DNA of 64,000 nucleotides from Verrucomicrobiota bacterium (GTDB taxonomy: Bacteria > Verrucomicrobiota > Verrucomicrobiia > Limisphaerales > UBA1319). Both the position numbers and the translations under genes were made by a program. The notes beneath the pieces were generated by a model. It saw only the letters and a list, made by a program, of their open reading frames with translations. It did no database searches and was not told the DNA's origin. This document shows, piece after piece, positions 60,110 through 64,000 of this stretch (positions within the stretch are counted from its first letter, which is position 1; each line of letters starts with the position of its first letter). The stretch spans positions 1 through 64,000 of the forward strand of contig JAKLHY010000043.1 in NCBI GenBank assembly GCA_022709905.1. The letters run 5' to 3'.

Positions 60110-61324
60110 ATGATGAATCAGGTGGTGCGCATTCTGTTGGTCGATGATGAACCTCAGGCGTTGCACGAGCTCTACGAAGGGCTGCGGCGCCTCCAACCGG
60201 ACTGGATTTTGGAGTTTTCCGATAGTGGCCCCCGCGCCCTGCAACGTCTGGCCCACAAGTCTTATGACGTCGTCATATCCGACCTGGTCATGCCTCGGAT
60301 GAATGGCTTGGAGCTCTTGACCAAAGTCGGAGAGCGTTATCCCCGGATCGTGCGGGTGGTTCTTTCAGGATACGCCGAGTGGAAGACCGGCCTGCGGTTA
60401 ATGGGGCCGGCCCATCAATATCTGGCCAAACCCTGCGATCCGGGATATCTGGCGGAGGTGGTGTCGCGTTCCCTTCGGTTGCGCAACCTGCTGGCGAGCG
60501 AGCCTCTCCAGCGGATTGCCGCGCAGGCTCAAGGGTTGCCCAGCATTCCAGCGCTCTATTTCGAGCTGCTCCAGGAATTGGGCGCCAAAGATCCCTCCGC
60601 CGAGCGAATTGGCGGCATCATCAGCCGCGACCCCAGCATGAGCGCCAAGATCCTTAAACTGGCCAACTCCGCGTTCTTCGGCTTCAAGCAACGGATCGCC
60701 AATCCCACCGAGGCGGTGATTTACCTGGGGGCGACCACGATCCAAAGCCTGGTTTTATCGCTTCAGATTTTTTCCCTGTTCGAGCCTGTCAACCTGGACT
60801 CCTTCTCGGTGGAACGGCTGTGGGAGCATTCGTGGAAATCCGGCTCGATTGCGCGGCGGATTGCCGAGCGGGAAAACCTGTCCGCCGAATCCGTGGATCA
60901 GGCGCTGGCCGCCGGCCTTTTGCACGATGTCGGCAAGCTCCTGCTTGCCACGCGATTCACCGCCGAATTCCGCGAGGCGCTCGATCTCCAGCAAGCGCGC
61001 CGTCTGCCTTTGTGGCAGGCCGAGCACGAGGTGTTTTTTGCCACGCACGCCGATGTGGGAGGCTACCTGCTGGGCCTTTGGGGGCTTCCGGATCCGATCG
61101 TCGAATCTGTGGTCTGCCATCATTTGCCAGCCCGGTCTGCCATTACCGAGTTCAATCCCGTCCTGGCGGTGTATTCCGCCAACCTGATTGCTCAGGAGCC
61201 GCCTCTGAAAAAATGGCCGCAGCTGGATGCGGAAAACGAGGCGCTTTGGAGCCACTTCGACCTGCCGCGCCGTCTCGAAGAATGGAGGAATCTCGCCATC
61301 GCTGTGGACCATGATCTCAGCTGA
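60110..61324 (+). CDS. Response regulator with HDOD output domain
   Basis: The 404-residue product has a receiver (about 7-120) with D58 in VVISDLVMPRMNGLE and Lys in YLAKPCDPG, then an HDOD domain (about 140-335) with FELLQELGAKDPSA, IISRDPSMSAKILKLANSAFFG and GLLHDVGKLLLATRF. HDOD proteins interact with other signalling proteins, not nucleotides, in most studied cases; the HD pair in HDVGK is present here. ATG 60110 (or 60113) begins the receiver; the frame upstream is noncoding. Only plus-strand gene in this region. Confidence 0.93.
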   Translation: MMNQVVRILLVDDEPQALHELYEGLRRLQPDWILEFSDSGPRALQRLAHKSYDVVISDLVMPRMNGLELLTKVGERYPRIVRVVLSGYAEWKTGLRLMGPAHQYLAKPCDPGYLAEVVSRSLRLRNLLASEPLQRIAAQAQGLPSIPALYFELLQELGAKDPSAERIGGIISRDPSMSAKILKLANSAFFGFKQRIANPTEAVIYLGATTIQSLVLSLQIFSLFEPVNLDSFSVERLWEHSWKSGSIARRIAERENLSAESVDQALAAGLLHDVGKLLLATRFTAEFREALDLQQARRLPLWQAEHEVFFATHADVGGYLLGLWGLPDPIVESVVCHHLPARSAITEFNPVLAVYSANLIAQEPPLKKWPQLDAENEALWSHFDLPRRLEEWRNLAIAVDHDLS

Positions 61325-61733
61325 CGGTGAGCTCGACTCGGCGAATTGACAGGGACAACAGACGTAAGCTCTTGAATCTGAGCGGCGCGGTTTTTCAGGC
61401 TCCACGACAGCCCTTTTGGGGCTGTTCATGGCAAGGCTTGCTCTGAAAACGATACCTCGTCCCCCGCAACGGAGCGCGGACTTCAGTCCGCCCGTCACGC
61501 CGAAGCGGAATGAATCACGCGCGCCGGTCGGCCCCAAGACTCCCTGGGAATTCCGCGCGCCGGTCCGTTGCGAGACGGAACTCAGACATGGAAAAAAAAC
61601 ACCCCAAACCAACCCTTGGAACCGAGGTGGATTTGGGGGGTTCGTGGGATGCTGTTCAGCTTGGAGTCGCCCGGTTCAGGCTTGTCATGGGCTTCTGAAT
61701 TCTGGAGATCCGGTTTTCCCCTGGATGGATTTC
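61325..61733. other. Intergenic region between convergent HDOD and exported-protein genes
   Basis: About 410 bp with a REP-like palindromic unit in the middle (separate entry) and no recognised gene. Frames through it have low protein character. Confidence 0.5.
61465..61572. repeat. 108-bp inverted-repeat unit with internal hairpin
   Basis: CGCAACGGA (61465-61473) and TCCGTTGCG (61564-61572) are perfect inverted ends. Just inside is the hairpin GCGGACTTCAGTCCGC. CGCGCGCCGGTC occurs twice in the right half. It has the look of a REP/MITE-like dispersed unit. Confidence 0.55.
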
Positions 61734-62339
61734 TTAGTACAGATCGGGGTCGGTGACCATAAAACTGGCTTCATATTTTCCCAAAATCCGGAGCGTGATC
61801 CAGCCGCCGTCATCGCGTCGTTCCGCCTGCATTTCGACCGGATTTTCCTGGGCGCCCTGGATGGTTTTGACCGGGACTTTGAGGAGGGGTTCCTTGTTTT
61901 TTCCGTAGACGAGAAGTTCGAGGCTGCCGCTGTTGTTTTTCATCATGCCCAGCGCGCAACAGGGGACGGTGGCGGAGCCTTCATCGGTGCTGACGTTCAC
62001 CCAATGGAGCTGGTCTGTTGGGGGAAGTTCGGCGCCGCGCAGCGGGACCAAGCCGCGCAGCCAGAGTTGGCCGACGGAAACCACCCGGTCTTGGATCCCC
62101 GAAAGCTGGCTGAGGGCGAGTTTGGCTTCGGGCAGAACCATGCCGCCGTAGTCGCCTTCGCGCACGGCGACCGGCCGTTTGACATCGGGATCGGTCGGGA
62201 TGGGAGTGCTCAGCATCGGCTTGAGGTCCGCGCTCACCCAAAAGGCGTATTTGAGGGCCTCTTCGCGGGAAAGGTGTTCCTGAGCCATGGACAAGGTAAG
62301 GGTTGCGGCGAGGGCCGCGCCAACAAACAGGATTCTCAT
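61734..62339 (-). CDS. Exported protein of unknown function
   Basis: The 201-residue product has a signal peptide (MRILFVGAALAATLTLSMAQ, cleavage near 19-20). The mature protein contains REGDYGGMVLPEAKLAL, and a two-Cys stretch ATVPCCALGMM, and ends in a beta-rich tail (WITLRILGKYEASFMV). No family recognised. It follows the sigma-factor operon after about 95 bp on the same strand and may be part of it. Confidence 0.72.
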   Translation of the reverse strand: MRILFVGAALAATLTLSMAQEHLSREEALKYAFWVSADLKPMLSTPIPTDPDVKRPVAVREGDYGGMVLPEAKLALSQLSGIQDRVVSVGQLWLRGLVPLRGAELPPTDQLHWVNVSTDEGSATVPCCALGMMKNNSGSLELLVYGKNKEPLLKVPVKTIQGAQENPVEMQAERRDDGGWITLRILGKYEASFMVTDPDLY

Positions 62340-62433
62340 AATGTTTTCGATTTTTTCGTTATTCTTAAGCTGAACCGCCGCGCGGTTCTGTTTCAGGTAA
62401 CGTCCGATTGGCTTTGCGGGTTACAGGGGTGCT

Positions 62434-62841
62434 TCAATTTTTTTGAGACCCAACATCCAGCAAATCCAGGTTCCGCAACTCCTCCTGTTTGGGTTTCATT
62501 TTATCAAAGGCCTCCCGCTGTTCGGGGGTCAACTCCCGTTCCACCTGGTCGACCAATCGCCAGATCACGTTGGTGCTTCGGGCAATGGTATCGGCCCGAA
62601 TGTTCTTCAACTCCTCGACGGCGGCGTCGAGATAAGCGCCAATCACCTGACGTTGCTCCGGGGTGGGATTGACCGTGCGGTCGAACGTGCGCATGGCTTC
62701 TTCATTCCAGTGATCCGGATTGTTCCGTTGTTCCCACTGGGCCCGTGCGAGGCGAAATCCCAGCAAGCCGCCCGCCAGCCCGCAAACCAGGGCCAGAACA
62801 AACAGGCCCACTCCGATTTTCCACAAGATAGACCGATTCAT
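62434..62841 (-). CDS. Small membrane-anchored helical protein, Spy/CnrX-like (periplasmic sensor type)
   Basis: The 135-residue product has one N-terminal membrane anchor (LWKIGVGLFVLALVCGLAGGLLGF) and a helical periplasmic part with PTPEQRQVIGAYLDAAVEELKNIRADTIARS and ELTPEQREAFDKM, which is the pattern of Spy/CnrX/ZraP-like proteins. It has few His or Met residues in the helices, so metal sensing is unproven. Its ATG overlaps the stop of the anti-sigma candidate (ATGA), so it belongs to the sigma operon. Confidence 0.8.
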   Translation of the reverse strand: MNRSILWKIGVGLFVLALVCGLAGGLLGFRLARAQWEQRNNPDHWNEEAMRTFDRTVNPTPEQRQVIGAYLDAAVEELKNIRADTIARSTNVIWRLVDQVERELTPEQREAFDKMKPKQEELRNLDLLDVGSQKN

Positions 62842-63128
62842 AACATCCAAAAAACTTGGGCCACCGTGTCTTCGACGTGCGGAGTAAAGGGGCTTTCTGC
62901 CCGGATTCCGCCGAACCCGATCCAGGCGCAAACCGCCAGCAAGGCCGCGGCGCCGATCAACGCCCGCCCGATCATCCGCAGCCAGAGTCCCGACAAGGAC
63001 AAGGCCGGTTCATCGGTCCATTGGGCTGCCCATCGGCGGACCAGATGGGCTGGCGCCGTTTCCTTGGCAGGTTGAGCCGCGCGCGCGCGCGCCACGCATT
63101 CCTTCCACCGACGATCAAACTCGTTCAT
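62838..63128 (-). CDS. Small membrane protein, candidate anti-sigma factor
   Basis: The 96-residue product has a basic cytosolic N-terminal part (MNEFDRRWKECVARARAAQPA) and one membrane helix (about 53-72). No domain is recognisable, but position between an ECF sigma gene and a CnrX-like protein and overlaps at both ends (ATGA, ATGA) fit a membrane-bound anti-sigma factor. It lacks the HCC zinc motif of common anti-sigma domains. Confidence 0.7.
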   Translation of the reverse strand: MNEFDRRWKECVARARAAQPAKETAPAHLVRRWAAQWTDEPALSLSGLWLRMIGRALIGAAALLAVCAWIGFGGIRAESPFTPHVEDTVAQVFWML

Positions 63129-63730
63129 ACTTCATGCCTTTGTTTTGACTGCTTCGCCGCCACTCGACGAAGCCGTTGGCGGGCGCGAAACGCCCGCACC
63201 TTGACCCCGGGAATGCTCCATCCGGTGATCCGGCTGATTTCCTTCACCGTCCGCTGCTCCAAATCCAATAACGTAATCACTAATCGATCCGAGGGCGACA
63301 GCTCCCGCATCAGCCGCTCCAATGCCTCGCGGGCTGACTCAGGCGACGTTTCCGGCGCCGAATCCTGGCTCCCCATCATAAATTCCAGCCAGGCCGCTTC
63401 TTCCGCGCTGAAGTCCGACCATCGCCATTCAGGCCGCCGACGCTCGGCCCGCAACTGATCCAGACAGGTCCGGACCGCCAACCGCGACACCCAGTGCTCA
63501 AACGGCACGCCCTCGCGTTCCCGGTATTGTTCCAGCCGCGTGAATATCTTCAAATAGACCTCCTGCACCAGATCTTCCTCGGCCACCCGACGCGGCAGAT
63601 GCGATCGCACAATCCGGATCACCAAAGGATACAAATGCTCGACCAACGCCTGCGACGCCAGAGGATCCTTTTGTCGCGCGCGCGCCAGATCGTCCCCTAT
63701 TGAGGCGGGTATCAATGACACGCCATCCAT
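63125..63730 (-). CDS. ECF-type RNA polymerase sigma factor
   Basis: The 201-residue product has sigma-2 (about 25-95) with AEEDLVQEVYLKIFTRLEQYRER and WVSRLAVRTCLDQLRAERRR, and sigma-4 (about 135-190) with LSPSDRLVITLLDLEQRTVKEISRITGWSIPGVKVRAFRARQRLR. It would direct transcription of a stress regulon, held inactive by the product of the overlapping gene 62838-63128. ATG 63730 is the first in frame. Its own promoter lies in the AT-rich upstream gap (63731-63873). Confidence 0.93.
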   Translation of the reverse strand: MDGVSLIPASIGDDLARARQKDPLASQALVEHLYPLVIRIVRSHLPRRVAEEDLVQEVYLKIFTRLEQYREREGVPFEHWVSRLAVRTCLDQLRAERRRPEWRWSDFSAEEAAWLEFMMGSQDSAPETSPESAREALERLMRELSPSDRLVITLLDLEQRTVKEISRITGWSIPGVKVRAFRARQRLRRVAAKQSKQRHEV

Positions 63731-63873
63731 CGGGAATCACTATGGTTCATCGTGCCCATCGATACAATAACGCCGATCCTCGGTCGTCGGTTACCCTCTA
63801 ATATTTCGGATTTAAGATTAGATTCTACTACTTCAAAACTCTGAAGAATATCTCTCACTTTTTGCCAAGATCA

Positions 63874-64000
63874 TCAAGCGGCCATGAGCGCGATGACTTC
63901 GTCGATTGCGTGATCGACCTTGTGATAGGCGCGTTCAAAAGCCGAATCGGGCACGTGATCCGGGTTGGGGCGATGGCGAAAGAGCCCGAAGGCGATAGGG
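63874..64000 (-). CDS. C-terminal end of an unidentified protein (cut by window end)
   Basis: The last 42 or so codons are open on the minus strand, ending at TGA 63874-63876. The tail reads FRHRPNPDHVPDSAFERAY, then AIDEVIALMAA. It is charged and helical at the end. Not recognised; the N-terminal part is outside the window. Confidence 0.5.
   Translation of the reverse strand, partial: PIAFGLFRHRPNPDHVPDSAFERAYHKVDHAIDEVIALMAA

Noticed and set aside
1..64000. tRNA or rRNA genes
   Set aside because: No cloverleaf with a GGTTCGAATCC-type T arm and no rRNA-like block was found by eye; a dedicated search could still find a cryptic one.

Overview
The window looks like a chromosomal segment of a Gram-negative bacterium of the phylum Verrucomicrobiota, possibly of the Pedosphaerales/Limisphaerales type. 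This is inference. It rests on the gene order rpsP-khpA-trmD-rplS-rnhB-yraN without rimM, on secreted proteins with calcium-binding DxDxDG tails or a C-terminal 'LEFT..L.PP..W.PV' domain, on abundant PAS/receiver signalling proteins, on lpxD and two outer-membrane efflux systems (so there is an outer membrane), and on intergenic palindromic repeats. GC content looks high throughout. No rRNA, tRNA, CRISPR array, prophage or intact insertion sequence was seen. LAYOUT: 1-6.2 kb (plus strand) holds a secreted subtilase and then a translation/RNA operon (S16, KH protein, TrmD, L19, then RNase HII and a YraN nuclease-fold protein). 6.25-6.53 kb holds a structured element with 31-bp terminal inverted repeats. 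Every gene called from 6.5 to 45.1 kb is on the minus strand. 6.5-16.6 kb: MgtC-like protein, an OPA-type transporter, three genes of unknown function, a large multidomain secreted protein, and a DUF3300/DUF2950 envelope pair. 16.7-29.5 kb: a seven-gene central-carbon cluster (pfkA, D-lactate-type dehydrogenase, pyk, GH63-like glucosidase, glgX, glgP, malQ) able in principle to take glycogen to lactate. 29.6-37.8 kb: a translationally coupled operon with a giant hybrid histidine kinase, a receiver-PP2C phosphatase, a Ca2+/H+ antiporter and a VIT-type membrane protein. 37.9-38.2 kb: a decapitated LOG-family pseudogene next to a 20-bp tandem repeat. 38.6-45.1 kb: two exported proteins and a six-gene envelope/efflux operon led by a lone receiver. 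45.3-46.6 kb: a solitary plus-strand DUF234-type ATPase. 46.8-52.8 kb: an RND efflux operon (adaptor, pump, outer-membrane channel). 53.0-57.6 kb: lpxD and a FixL/FixJ-like two-component pair whose regulator gene ends inside a second copy of the 6.3-kb repeat. 57.9-61.3 kb: a lipoprotein alpha/beta hydrolase divergent from a receiver-HDOD protein. 61.7-63.7 kb: a four-gene ECF sigma module. The window ends inside an unidentified minus-strand gene. HOW IT WORKS TOGETHER: storage polysaccharide breakdown and glycolysis form one block, regulatory phosphorelay plus cation transport a second, and envelope maintenance, efflux and lipid A synthesis a third. The most unusual items are the structured inverted-repeat element and its minimal hairpin copy that supplies the stop codon of a response regulator, the kinase-phosphatase-antiporter operon, and several exported gene sets without a recognised function.
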